A stretch of DNA of 64,000 bases from Nostoc sp. 106C. GTDB taxonomy: Bacteria; Cyanobacteriota; Cyanobacteriia; Cyanobacteriales; Nostocaceae. Position numbers and translations under genes: made by a program. The stretch lies in contig NZ_MTAW01000124.1 of NCBI RefSeq assembly GCF_002154725.1, positions 1 through 64,000 on the forward strand, in the 5' to 3' direction. The notes under the pieces were generated by a model. It worked only from the letters and a program-made list of their open reading frames with translations, searched no databases and was not told the origin of the DNA. Positions 1 to 9,039 of the stretch are shown in pieces; positions within the stretch are counted from its first letter, which is position 1; each line of letters starts with the position of its first letter.

Positions 1-105
1 CTCGAAGTTTCATGTTCTGAACTCGGAGTTTGGTGTTCTGAACTCGAAGTTTCATGTTCTGAACTCGGATTTTTATGTTCCGAACTCGGAGTTTTATGTT
101 CCAAG
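1..105. repeat. 21-bp tandem repeat, five copies
   Basis: Five head-to-tail copies of a 21-bp unit that begins CTCGAAGTTT or CTCGGAGTTT and ends ATGTTCTGAA. Copies 1 and 3 are identical; copies 2, 4 and 5 differ by a few bases. The array touches the window edge and may continue upstream. No open frame uses it. The function is unknown. Confidence 0.85.
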
Positions 106-166
106 CTCAAATACTTTAAATCGCAGTCTCGTTAATCTCACTTTAAACTGAAAACGAATCACCACC

Positions 167-595
167 CTACTGAATTAGGTTAATTGCAAAGTGATAAGCT
201 CTAATTTCTAAACGCTGTTTGAAGTAAAAACGATGAGCCGCGAAACGCTGAACGCCAGAGTCTAAGTGTAACTGTTCACAAGCATTAGCTTTGGCATAGT
301 CTAACAGCCAATTTAATAAATTTGTACCGTAACCTTGAGAGCGATCGCTTTCTTGAGTGACTAAATCATCCACATAGAGAAACTTACCCCAAGATAAGGA
401 TTCAGCTATTCTAAATCCTGCTACAGCCTTGATGCTCGCTTCATCTTCAAGATAAGCCAGTTGGTAACCTTGCTGCTCTTGTCTTTTAATTCGGCTGACA
501 AACTCGCTGGCGATGAGATGGGGACGAAGCGCTTGTATGATCGCAAAACAACGCTCAATTTCTGCATCCGACTTTGCAAGGGTAATATAAGTCAT
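167..595 (-). CDS. GNAT-family N-acetyltransferase
   Basis: A 142-residue single-domain protein. Motif A of the GNAT fold is visible around residues 75-100: a VDDLVT strand, then RSQGYGTNLL, the R/Q-x-x-G-x-G/A acetyl-CoA pyrophosphate loop, followed by the helix LNWLLDYAK. The C-terminal HRFYFKQ segment matches the usual motif B. The family transfers acetyl groups to amines; the substrate cannot be read from sequence. Its ATG follows directly on the TAA of ndhK, with no gap, so the two are probably co-transcribed and perhaps translationally coupled. Confidence 0.85.
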   Translation of the reverse strand: MTYITLAKSDAEIERCFAIIQALRPHLIASEFVSRIKRQEQQGYQLAYLEDEASIKAVAGFRIAESLSWGKFLYVDDLVTQESDRSQGYGTNLLNWLLDYAKANACEQLHLDSGVQRFAAHRFYFKQRLEIRAYHFAINLIQ

Positions 596-1297
596 TTAGC
601 CTGGGTAAAGTTCAGAATGGTGAGTTTCTGGCAATGCTAAGGGTAATTCTAACCCTGGAGCCATAGCAAGTTCTGCGGGTGGAACCTCCCGTGTTGAACT
701 TCTGAGATATTGCCCATCATTCACAGGATTTACAGACTTCATGCGGTGAGTAATGCTGTAATAGCGGTGAGTTTGTTGGGTTTGCTGGCGCTCTTGAATG
801 CTTTCATTAGCAATTTTCTTGCGCAATTTGATAATTGCATCGATAACAGCTTCCGGTCTGGGTGGGCATCCTGGTATATAAACATCAACAGGGATTAATT
901 TATCTACACCTCGCACTGCGCTAGGAGAATCGACACTGAACATTCCCCCTGTAATTGTGCAAGCTCCCATTGCAATTACATATTTAGGCTCTGGCATTTG
1001 CTCGTAGAGTCGTACCAAGTTCGGGGCATACTTCATAGTAATTGTCCCAGCCGTAATTAATAGATCTGCTTGTCGAGGAGTAGCACGAGGAATCATGCCA
1101 TATCGCTCTAAGTCGAAGCGAGACGCATAAGCAGCCATAAACTCCATAAAGCAACAAGCTGTACCAAACATCAACGGATACAGACTGGACATTTTCACCC
1201 AGTTGTAGATGTCGTCTACTGTAGTGAGAATAATATTTTCAGATAATTGTTGCGTTACTTCAGGACGCTCAATCGGATTAATAATTGCACTTGTCAT
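596..1297 (-). CDS. ndhK: NAD(P)H-quinone oxidoreductase subunit K (solitary copy)
   Basis: NdhK (NuoB-like) is the subunit of the thylakoid NDH-1 complex that carries the N2-type [4Fe-4S] cluster. From the ATG at 1297 the protein is 233 residues. All four family cysteines are present: Cys48 and Cys49 in GTACCF, Cys113 in GACTITGG and Cys144 in PGCPPRPE. A longer frame opens with GTG at 1408, but the 37 extra residues do not look like NdhK, and the ATG is preceded by GGGGAA about 10 bases upstream, so the ATG was chosen. Cyanobacterial ndhK normally lies in an ndhC-K-J cluster. Here neither partner is next to it, so this may be a second copy. Its 3' neighbour is the GNAT gene. Confidence 0.9.
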   Translation of the reverse strand: MTSAIINPIERPEVTQQLSENIILTTVDDIYNWVKMSSLYPLMFGTACCFMEFMAAYASRFDLERYGMIPRATPRQADLLITAGTITMKYAPNLVRLYEQMPEPKYVIAMGACTITGGMFSVDSPSAVRGVDKLIPVDVYIPGCPPRPEAVIDAIIKLRKKIANESIQERQQTQQTHRYYSITHRMKSVNPVNDGQYLRSSTREVPPAELAMAPGLELPLALPETHHSELYPG

Positions 1298-1791
1298 GAG
1301 TTGAGTTCCCCAATAAATAATTTTTGGAATAATTGCAGCTTTTGTGGAGCAATCAATCACTACATCATTGCTAACTACAGTTTCTAATAACTTTCCAAAC
1401 TGCACCACTAAAGATAAAGGTGTTAAGGTGCTAACTTAAGCTCTAAGTTAAGAGGCAATAGGCAAGGTTCAATAGTTATTTCTTTCCCTGCTTCCCTTCT
1501 CTCGCCTCTGCTATCTGCCTTCGCTCAAGAACTCCTAATCAAATTTGTTAAGAATTTCTTCAAAAGCAAAATTTCTGCATAAAAGGTAAATGTAACCCCT
1601 GATTCATCATCAGAAACTCAAAATCAACTCTTTTCAGAAGCTATTTACGACAAAGCTTTACACAATAAATCGAGAATATCAGTCTATTGTCGAATATCCA
1701 AAAGTAGTATTCCTTTGGTGTGGGAGACAAAAGACTCTTCCGGAATATTCAAAACCCAGCTGAAGTTTTATCCATAAATTGGCAATTTACT
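1298..1791. other. Divergent intergenic region between ndhK and the EACC1-like gene
   Basis: About 490 bases between two divergent genes. No RNA gene, strong hairpin or recognisable promoter pair was found. A frame opening with GTG at 1720 runs into the next gene, but its 24 extra residues look non-homologous. The region presumably carries both promoters. Confidence 0.5.
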
Positions 1792-2172
1792 ATGAATACT
1801 ACATCTAATATTCAAATCACACTCGATCTAAGAGACCCTGATTTAGATGACGAAGCATTGGAAAAATTAACCCAAAGCCTTCGGCGCGATATGCTTGACT
1901 TAGACGAAGTAAAAGACGTTAAACGTATTCTTGACCCTAATCCACCACAAGGAAACAAAGCATTAGGTGCAGTTTTAGTAGGTTTGCTAACGGCTGAGGT
2001 GAATGCAAAAAATATCAAGACTATGTTTGGATTTTTGAGCGATCGCCTGGGTGGCAAACAGATCACAATGGAGGTTGAAGCTAACGGTAAGAAGCTCAAA
2101 GTTACAGCTAGCAGCCAGCAAGAGTTGTTAGCAGCAATTCAGGCAGCCCAACAATTTGTAGCATCCACATAA
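1792..2172 (+). CDS. EACC1-like small protein paired with a caspase
   Basis: A 126-residue protein with a beta-alpha pattern: an N-terminal strand (QITLDLRD), an acidic helix (DDEALEKLTQSLRRDM), a short hydrophobic segment (GAVLVGLLTAEV), and a C-terminal strand-helix with GKKLKVTASSQQEL. This matches my memory of effector-associated constant component 1 (EACC1), a small protein described beside caspase or trypsin effectors in bacterial conflict systems. It ends 10 bases before the caspase-like gene, so the two form an operon. The ATG at 1792 was preferred to a GTG at 1720 because the family starts close to the first strand, although no strong ribosome site is seen. The family assignment was not checked by search. 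Confidence 0.6.
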   Translation: MNTTSNIQITLDLRDPDLDDEALEKLTQSLRRDMLDLDEVKDVKRILDPNPPQGNKALGAVLVGLLTAEVNAKNIKTMFGFLSDRLGGKQITMEVEANGKKLKVTASSQQELLAAIQAAQQFVAST

Positions 2173-2182
2173 GAGGTCAAAA

Positions 2183-3760
2183 ATGGCTAAGATGGCACTG
2201 GTGATCGGGGTGAGTGATTACGCACCAGGTTTGACCCCCTTGCCTGGATCTATCAAAGACGTAGAGGCAATGCGGCAAGTATTACAGCACCCCGATATGG
2301 GTGGATTTGATGAGGTTAAAACGTTGTCAAATCCTGAGCCACTGGTAATGCAGGAAGCGATTGAAACATTATTTTCGGGTCGCACAAAAGACGATCTAGT
2401 ACTGTTGTTTTTCTCTGGTCATGGCATCAAAGATGACAACGGCAAGCTACACCTGGCTACTCGCATCACTCGTAAAACTCCACAGGGAGAACTGATCCGG
2501 GCAACAGCAGTTCCAGCCAGTTTTGTACAAGACATCATGAGCAATAGCCGCTCTAAGCGACAAGTTGTCATTCTAGATTGTTGCTTTAGTGGAGCATTTG
2601 CCGAAGGTTGGTTGGCTAAGGATGACGGTTCTGTAGATGTTAAAAAACAACTGGGAGGAGAGGGACGGGCTGTCCTCACGTCTTCAACTTCCACCCAGTA
2701 TTCTTTTGAGCAGGAGGGATCAGACCTTTCGACTTACACTCGTTATCTGGTCGAGGGGATTGAAACTGGGGCCGCAGATCTCGATAGCGATGGTGTGGTT
2801 TCGATTGATGAGTTGCATGAGTATGCCAAAGGGAAAGTTCAAGAAGCTGCGCCAGCAATGAAACCAGAAATCTACGCAGTCAAAGAAGGCTACAAGATCC
2901 ATATTGCTCAAGCACCCACCGAAGATCCCAAGTTAAGGTATCGCAAAGAAGTTGAGCATTTTGCTAGTCGTGGCGAGATTTCTGCTGTAGGTCGCTATAC
3001 GTTGGATGCGCTAAGAGATGGGCTGGGACTGCTACTTGAAGATGCTGCGGCAATTGAAGATGAGGTGCTTACACCTTACCAGGCGTACCGGAAAAAATTG
3101 CAGCGATATGAGCAAGCTTTAGTTGAGGCAATTGGGCGTGAGCATTCTCTCAGTAGCGACACTCAAAACGAGTTGAAACGCTTGCAGCGAGTTTTAAAAC
3201 TTAGAGATGAAGACATTGCCCAAATTGAAGCTCAAGTTACTTCCCAGAACAAAGCAATCCACTCTTCAGGTGAGCCTGCGAAGGTGATTCAAGGTAAAAC
3301 CCTGTTCCGCAGGGAAGATGCGGCACCAGTCAAACCGATAAACAACGCCGTATCAGCAAGCCAAGCTGATACTCCTACGCCACCCTCAAAACCTAACAGA
3401 ATTCGTTTATTAATTGGGTCAGTGGGTGCCATTGCTGCTGCTTTTATTATTGCTTCTGTTTTTGAACAAGTAAGCCAGCCTAACAATCCTACAGAGCAAC
3501 CTCCAACTAAAATAAACGAGTCGAATGTATTGAAAGTTAGCGGCGAAACTTGCCCGCCTGGCTTCACTCTTATTACACCTAGCGAAGCTTCTGATAACAA
3601 AGAATTACTAAGTACGAAGTTGGGTACGTGGGACATTGTCCGACTTGCGGACGGTGGTTCTATGAATGGTCCAGGCTATCAGAAGCCCGATAGCCGTAAT
3701 ACAGATATTGTTGTACAAGACAAACGCTCACTAGGGAATGCCCTTTGCAAGAAATTGTAA
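2183..3760 (+). CDS. Caspase-like (peptidase C14) protein with C-terminal membrane anchor
   Basis: A 525-residue protein. Residues 1-240 form a caspase/metacaspase fold: the start MALVIGVSDY, catalytic His80 in FFSGHG and catalytic Cys134 in LDCCFSG. Residues 199-210 (DLDSDGVVSIDE) fit an EF-hand loop, though similar stretches are common in this caspase group. Residues 250-352 are helical and charged, probably coiled coil. A proline-rich linker leads to one membrane span at about 408-428. The last 95 residues hold two cysteines (457 and 522) and probably lie outside the cytoplasm. AGAGGT lies just upstream of the ATG. The pairing with the EACC1-like gene suggests a regulated protease, perhaps in cell death or defence; that role is inference. 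Confidence 0.85.
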   Translation: MAKMALVIGVSDYAPGLTPLPGSIKDVEAMRQVLQHPDMGGFDEVKTLSNPEPLVMQEAIETLFSGRTKDDLVLLFFSGHGIKDDNGKLHLATRITRKTPQGELIRATAVPASFVQDIMSNSRSKRQVVILDCCFSGAFAEGWLAKDDGSVDVKKQLGGEGRAVLTSSTSTQYSFEQEGSDLSTYTRYLVEGIETGAADLDSDGVVSIDELHEYAKGKVQEAAPAMKPEIYAVKEGYKIHIAQAPTEDPKLRYRKEVEHFASRGEISAVGRYTLDALRDGLGLLLEDAAAIEDEVLTPYQAYRKKLQRYEQALVEAIGREHSLSSDTQNELKRLQRVLKLRDEDIAQIEAQVTSQNKAIHSSGEPAKVIQGKTLFRREDAAPVKPINNAVSASQADTPTPPSKPNRIRLLIGSVGAIAAAFIIASVFEQVSQPNNPTEQPPTKINESNVLKVSGETCPPGFTLITPSEASDNKELLSTKLGTWDIVRLADGGSMNGPGYQKPDSRNTDIVVQDKRSLGNALCKKL

Positions 3761-4048
3761 TGAATCCTCAACCTGGGAATACTGGCTAACCTCAAATACA
3801 ACAATCGCGGGAGTGTCAAGTCTAACTTAAGAGACAAGCAAGGGGCGGATCAATTCAATCGTCTGACAAGCACTTGCACACGTAACAGAGAGCTACATTA
3901 ACAGTTATGATGCAAAGGCGATCGCCATCTGGTGAAGCGCAGTCCGTTCAGGATTGTAATTAATTCTGTCCGACTAATTATCTAAAATAATGAAGCTGTA
4001 ATGCTTCAAAACTATAATATTTTGCGATCGCACCTGCGGAATCTGGGA

Positions 4049-4246
4049 TCAAGCAAGTAACCCCAACCGCTTACCGTTATCCTGAGCCAGACGGATTAAA
4101 TCCTGACGGGTGCTATGGTCAATATTGAGACAATTACAAAAGTGAGTAATTATCTGAGCGTGCTGTGCAATCAATTTGCCGCGTAGTTGATTAAATTTTG
4201 GTTGACCGAGATGAGTGCGAACTAGAACAATAATTGGTGCAAACAT
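4049..4246 (-). CDS. PGR5 homologue (cyclic electron flow)
   Basis: A 65-residue protein that resembles plant PGR5 and its cyanobacterial counterpart over its whole length. Recognisable blocks are FNQLRGKLIAQHAQIITHFC near the middle and DLIRLAQDNGKRLGLLA at the C-terminus. Plant PGR5 has a transit peptide, which is absent here as expected. PGR5 takes part in antimycin-sensitive cyclic electron flow around photosystem I. No PGRL1-like gene is nearby. It is divergent from the exporter operon, with about 160 bases between them. Confidence 0.8.
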   Translation of the reverse strand: MFAPIIVLVRTHLGQPKFNQLRGKLIAQHAQIITHFCNCLNIDHSTRQDLIRLAQDNGKRLGLLA

Positions 4247-4407
4247 AATATTTAGTCGTTTTAAGATTGCACTTGAGCGATGATCGTGTTAGTCAGAACT
4301 ATACAAACTAATGAAAATTTCCTATAACTTGTTTACTCAGACTTAATCTCCTGAGCAAACACAACTTTAATTTCCGGTTTGATATTACTTTTAAACCCAG
4401 CAAATAT

Positions 4408-5676
4408 ATGGCTCAGCCACTCTCGCCACCCCAAGAACCTTTTGATACTACTGCATCAGATAAAGGCAAACGCAAACTTTCTCCACGTTTGTTAATACCT
4501 GTAGGCTTATTACTAACAGGCATTGGGATTTTAACCTCGTATTTGATTTCATCACACTCTGAAGCTAATACACTGCGAGTAAGTGGTCGCATTGAAGGTT
4601 ATGAAACTGATATTGGAGCTAAAGTAGCAGGACGCATCGAGTCTGTAGCAGTGCGCGAAGGGGATGAAGTTCACAAAGGACAAGTGATTGTCAAGCTAGA
4701 TGACGCAGAGATTCAAGCTCAACTTAAGGGAGCATCTGCTCGTGTAGATGCTATGCAAAAACAAGAAGAACAAGCAAGGTTGCAAATTAGTTTTTTAGAA
4801 AGCCAAATTCTTGAGAATCGGCTTACCTTGCAACAGGCTATGGGAGATGCTAAAGGTCGAATTTTCCAGGCTGAATCATCAGTAGCATCGAGTCAAGCTC
4901 AGTTAAACCAAGCAATTGCTCAGGTGGAACAAGCCAAATCTGAGTTGAGACTCACGCAAATGAATCGCGATCGCTACGCTAAATTAGTCAAACAGGGAGC
5001 TATAACTAGGCAACAATTTGACCAAGCTCAAACAAGCTGGGAAAGTGCATTAGCCAACCTCAGATCGCGTCAAGCAGCGGTAGATTCTTTTCGTAAGTTA
5101 GTTAATTCTGCCCAAGGTCAATTAACACAAGCTCAAAGTATAGGATTAAATCCCTCTATCCGCAGCACCCAACTCTCAGGGTTAAACACGCAATTGGCTC
5201 AAACTCGTTTGAAACTAGCTGCGGCTCAAGCTGATGTCACCAATGCCAAAGCCTCTCAGCAGGAAATGAAAGCTAAAATTTCCGACCTCAATGTCATCAG
5301 TCCCATTAACGGCGTAGTCGTCAGCCGGAGTGTAGAACCAGGAGCAGTTGTTACCACTGGCAAAACTCTGCTAACAGTAATTGATCCTAAGACAGTCTAT
5401 CTACGTGCTTTTGTCCCGCAAGGTAATATTGGTAAGGTTCGCGTCGGCCAAGAAGCTAAGATATTTCTAGATTCAGCACCCAAACAACCCTTGAGTGCGA
5501 AAATTGCTGCCATTGATACCCAAGCATCCTTTACCCCTGAGAATATTTATTTCCAGCAAGACCGAGTTAAGCAAGTTTTTGGTGTCAAAATTGCCATCGA
5601 TAACCCAGCAGGATTAGCCAAGCCAGGAATGCCAGCAGATACGGAGATTAACATTACACCAGAGGCAGGGAAGTGA
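4408..5676 (+). CDS. HlyD-family membrane fusion protein of an ABC exporter (YbhG-like)
   Basis: A 422-residue periplasmic adaptor. A single membrane anchor lies at about residues 28-48 (LLIPVGLLLTGIGIL). It is followed by a biotinyl-lipoyl half-motif (RIESVAVREGDEVHKGQ), a long Gln/Ala-rich coiled coil (about 100-290), the second lipoyl half (ISPINGVVVSRSVEPG) and a beta-barrel. This is the order expected for EmrA/YbhG proteins, which bridge an inner-membrane transporter to an outer-membrane channel. It is the first gene of a transporter operon with the double ATPase and two ABC-2 permeases. The exported substrate is unknown. Confidence 0.9.
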   Translation: MAQPLSPPQEPFDTTASDKGKRKLSPRLLIPVGLLLTGIGILTSYLISSHSEANTLRVSGRIEGYETDIGAKVAGRIESVAVREGDEVHKGQVIVKLDDAEIQAQLKGASARVDAMQKQEEQARLQISFLESQILENRLTLQQAMGDAKGRIFQAESSVASSQAQLNQAIAQVEQAKSELRLTQMNRDRYAKLVKQGAITRQQFDQAQTSWESALANLRSRQAAVDSFRKLVNSAQGQLTQAQSIGLNPSIRSTQLSGLNTQLAQTRLKLAAAQADVTNAKASQQEMKAKISDLNVISPINGVVVSRSVEPGAVVTTGKTLLTVIDPKTVYLRAFVPQGNIGKVRVGQEAKIFLDSAPKQPLSAKIAAIDTQASFTPENIYFQQDRVKQVFGVKIAIDNPAGLAKPGMPADTEINITPEAGK

Positions 5677-5837
5677 TGAGGGAGTGGGGGGAGTGTGGAA
5701 GAGGGTGGGGAGAAATGGGACAAGGGGGACAAGGAGAGAAGTTGCGTGCGGGGGTTCCCCTCGTTGAGCAAACTTCGGAGGGACAAGGAGGACAAGCGAG
5801 ATGGGAAGAAATCATTCATGAATATTGCCTTTTTGCC

Positions 5838-5880
5838 CAATGACAGATGACAAATGACAAATAACCAATGACAAATGACC
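5838..5880. repeat. Heptamer (STRR-type) repeat array
   Basis: Repeated TGACAAA and TGACCAA heptamers, as found in short tandemly repeated sequences of heterocystous cyanobacteria. The array runs into the start codon of the next gene. Confidence 0.75.
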
Positions 5881-7806
5881 AATTTTGTAATTCAAGTGGA
5901 GGGCTTAAACAAACGCTACGGTAAATTAGTTGCCGTTAAGGGAATTGATTTTGCCGTCAAGCAGGGAGAAATTTTTGGCTTAATCGGCCCTGATGGTGCG
6001 GGAAAAACTACGACATTCCACATTTTGGGTGGGGTGATGGAAGCATCAGCTGGCAAAATCCAGATTTTAGGCAAACCTCCGCGTGATGCTCGTTTATATA
6101 TTGGTTATCTGACACAGCAATTCTCTCTTTATCTCGACCTCAGCATTGATGAAAATCTGCGTTATAGTGCTGGCTTGCGTGAAGTCCCTGAGAATATTTT
6201 TGTGCAGCGTCGCAATAAATACTTACGATTAATGAGTTTAGAGAAATTTGGCGATCGCTTGGCTGGTCGTCTCTCCGGTGGGATGAAGCAGAAGTTAGCT
6301 TTGTGCTGTGCGTTGATTTCCCAACCGGAAATTTTGCTTTTAGATGAACCGACGACAGGTGTTGACCCGGTATCGCGGCGGGAATTTTGGGATGTGCTGG
6401 CTGCTATTGCTGCTGAGGGAGTTACGGTAGTTGTAGCCACGCCTTATTTAGATGAAGCCGAAAGGTGCGATCGCATTGCTTTAATGTACGAGGGACAGAT
6501 TCAGCAAATTGGTACTCTTTTCCAGTTACGCGAAAGTTTAGGTTTACAGCGTTTAGAAGTTCGCACCAATCACATTGAAGCCGCTGAACAAGTATTACAC
6601 GAGGCAATAAATAATACCCAAACATCAATTGTCGATGTCCAAACCTTTGGCGATAGATTAGATGTGTTGGTTAAAGATGCACTAGCAGCCACAGCCACAG
6701 TTGAGAAAATTTTTGCTCAAAAGCGACTACTACTCGACAACATTCAAACTGCGGATGCAACTTTAGAAAACGTTTTTGTTACCCGCCTACGTGCATCTGG
6801 TAACGACCCAGAATTTATTTCTTTTCCTCGTTCCCGGCTGAATAATGGCGGGGTTAGGGGAGAGATTGCTATTGGTGCAAATCAACTAAGAAAAGTATTT
6901 GGCGACTTCCAAGCAGTTAAAGGTGTAGATTTAGAAATTCGCTATGGCGAAATTTATGGGTTACTAGGAGCGAATGGTGCAGGTAAGACAACTACAATTA
7001 AGATTCTCTGCGGGTTGCTAGAACCAACCTCAGGAAAAATTTCCTTGGCTGGACAAACTCAAAATTTGCGTAGCAGTGCTCTGCGAAAACGCATTGGCTA
7101 CATGAGTCAAAAATTTACACTCTACGATGATTTAACTATTATCCAGAATCTAGAATTTTATTGTGGGGTTTATGGTGTGCCGAGGCAATTACGCCGCAGC
7201 AAAATTGATTGGGTACTAGCAACTTGTGGCTTAGTTGGTAGAGAAAATATGCTCACCGGACAACTACCAGGAGGATGGAAGCAACGAGTAGCTTTTGGTG
7301 CTTCAGTAATGCATGAACCGGAGATTTTATTTCTAGACGAACCAACATCAGGAGTAGACCCTTTAGCGCGGCGTCAATTTTGGCGATTAATTAATGAGTT
7401 TGCCAGATCGGGAACAGCAGTGCTGGTAACGACCCACTATTTAGAAGAAGCAGAACAGTGTAACCGCATGGGGTTTATGGTAGCAGGTGAAATGGTAGTT
7501 CAAGGTTCACCGAGTGAGATTAAAGCTGCTCAACCCGGTCAGTTGATAGAGATAGTGACTGATAAAACCCAAGAAGCCTCTAATTTACTTAAAACACAGT
7601 TAGCACCCTGGCGAGTATCAATTTTTGGCGATCGCGTACACCTAGTTCTCGATCATCCAGACTCAGAAATTCCTCATATTCGCTCAATTCTTCAAACAAA
7701 CAATATAAATGTTCATTCCCTGCGACCTATTCCCTTTTCTCTCGAAGATGCCTTCATTGGCATAGTGCAACGTACCGAGGAACAGGAAGACAAGGAGGAC
7801 AAATGA
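5875..7806 (+). CDS. Double ABC transporter ATPase (YbhF-like)
   Basis: A 643-residue protein with two nucleotide-binding domains. Domain 1 has Walker A GPDGAGKTT, signature LSGGMKQ and Walker B LLLDEPTTG. Domain 2 has Walker A GANGAGKTT, a deviant signature LPGGWKQ and Walker B LFLDEPTSG. Each is followed by a short C-terminal regulatory region. Both domains on one chain is the YbhF arrangement, serving a pair of ABC-2 permeases. The ATG lies in the TGACCAA repeat array, so the repeat supplies the first codons. Confidence 0.9.
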   Translation: MTNFVIQVEGLNKRYGKLVAVKGIDFAVKQGEIFGLIGPDGAGKTTTFHILGGVMEASAGKIQILGKPPRDARLYIGYLTQQFSLYLDLSIDENLRYSAGLREVPENIFVQRRNKYLRLMSLEKFGDRLAGRLSGGMKQKLALCCALISQPEILLLDEPTTGVDPVSRREFWDVLAAIAAEGVTVVVATPYLDEAERCDRIALMYEGQIQQIGTLFQLRESLGLQRLEVRTNHIEAAEQVLHEAINNTQTSIVDVQTFGDRLDVLVKDALAATATVEKIFAQKRLLLDNIQTADATLENVFVTRLRASGNDPEFISFPRSRLNNGGVRGEIAIGANQLRKVFGDFQAVKGVDLEIRYGEIYGLLGANGAGKTTTIKILCGLLEPTSGKISLAGQTQNLRSSALRKRIGYMSQKFTLYDDLTIIQNLEFYCGVYGVPRQLRRSKIDWVLATCGLVGRENMLTGQLPGGWKQRVAFGASVMHEPEILFLDEPTSGVDPLARRQFWRLINEFARSGTAVLVTTHYLEEAEQCNRMGFMVAGEMVVQGSPSEIKAAQPGQLIEIVTDKTQEASNLLKTQLAPWRVSIFGDRVHLVLDHPDSEIPHIRSILQTNNINVHSLRPIPFSLEDAFIGIVQRTEEQEDKEDK

Positions 7807-7830
7807 CAAATGACCAATGACAAATGACCA
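7800..7830. repeat. Heptamer (STRR-type) repeat array
   Basis: Four TGACAAA/TGACCAA units fill the whole gap between the double ATPase and the next permease; the last CCA abuts the permease ATG. Confidence 0.75.
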
Positions 7831-8970
7831 ATGAAAAGAATTTTATCTCAATGCCGCAAAGAGTTAGCACAATTTAGGCGCGATCGCCTTTCCTTAGCGC
7901 TGGCATTTCTCTTGCCATTTATGACCTTAATTATTTTTGGTTTTGTGATTCGACTTGAATCTAAAAATATTCCTTTATTTATCCAAGATTTTGATAACAG
8001 TCCTCTTAGCCGTTCCTATATAGAGCGCTTATTTGCCACCAATCAGTTTGAGCCAATTCATAATTTTAAATTTTCCTTTTTTACTTCTAACCAAAATCTA
8101 GAATTTCAAAATCCACAAGCAGCTATCGATCGAGAACTTGCAAAAGCTGCTGTGGTAATTCCACCAGACTTTAGCCGTCGAATTAAATCAGAATTACCTA
8201 CTGACGTACAAATTTTAGTAGATGGGACTGATGTTAATAATGCACGGATTATCAAAAATAGTATTCAGGCAACAACAATATTTTTTTTAAGAGATTCAGG
8301 TTTACAATCCTCATTTGATAAAATCATTACTCATATCCGCCTTTGGTTTAACCCTGGAAGAAAAGAATCTTTATATATCGTGCCTGGTGTTTACGCAGTT
8401 ATTTTATGGATTTATCCATCATTGTTAACAGCAGTTGCAATGGTACGAGAAAAAGAAAAAGGGACAATATTACAAGTTTATGCCTCAAGTCTCAGTGCCG
8501 AAGAACTGTTATTAGGAAAAGCCTTGGCTTACCTGCTGATTGGAATTAGCGAAGCTTTATTGATTACGGTAATGAGTGCAATCATTTGGCAATTAACATT
8601 TGCAGTAGAGGTAACACCGTTATTAATAAGCACTTTACTATTCTTAGTAGATAGCGTTATGTTTGGTTTATTAATTGGTGTGCGGGTAAATAACCAAAAC
8701 TCTGCTGTACAAGCTGTAGCATTGCTAGGCTTTTTGACGGCTTTACTACTATCTGGATTTATCTATCCAATCAGTAATATCCCTTTTCCACTATCTCTTT
8801 TTTCTGCTGTTATTCCAGCACGTTATTATATTGAAATTACTCGCGATGCTTACGTGCGCGGCACCGGATGGCCAGGTGTTTGGTTTTCTGTAATGATGCT
8901 AATTATTCTAGGATTCTTACTTTTTAATGCCGCACGTCGTATATTAAAGCGAATGCAGTTATCCGATTAG
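7831..8970 (+). CDS. ABC-2 type permease (YbhS-like)
   Basis: A 379-residue ABC-2 permease: one N-terminal span (LSLALAFLLPFMTLIIFGFVI), a large extracytoplasmic loop of about 140 residues, and five spans in the C-terminal half. The VREKEKGTILQVYASSLSAEE segment after the second span is the typical ABC-2 coupling region. It forms the exporter channel with the second permease (9683-10807), powered by the double ATPase. Confidence 0.9.
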   Translation: MKRILSQCRKELAQFRRDRLSLALAFLLPFMTLIIFGFVIRLESKNIPLFIQDFDNSPLSRSYIERLFATNQFEPIHNFKFSFFTSNQNLEFQNPQAAIDRELAKAAVVIPPDFSRRIKSELPTDVQILVDGTDVNNARIIKNSIQATTIFFLRDSGLQSSFDKIITHIRLWFNPGRKESLYIVPGVYAVILWIYPSLLTAVAMVREKEKGTILQVYASSLSAEELLLGKALAYLLIGISEALLITVMSAIIWQLTFAVEVTPLLISTLLFLVDSVMFGLLIGVRVNNQNSAVQAVALLGFLTALLLSGFIYPISNIPFPLSLFSAVIPARYYIEITRDAYVRGTGWPGVWFSVMMLIILGFLLFNAARRILKRMQLSD

Positions 8971-9039
8971 CTAGTACAGCAAGGCGGAACGGCTAACTCA
9001 CTGTCTATTATTTAAAAAAATTCAAGACTGTAAATTATT

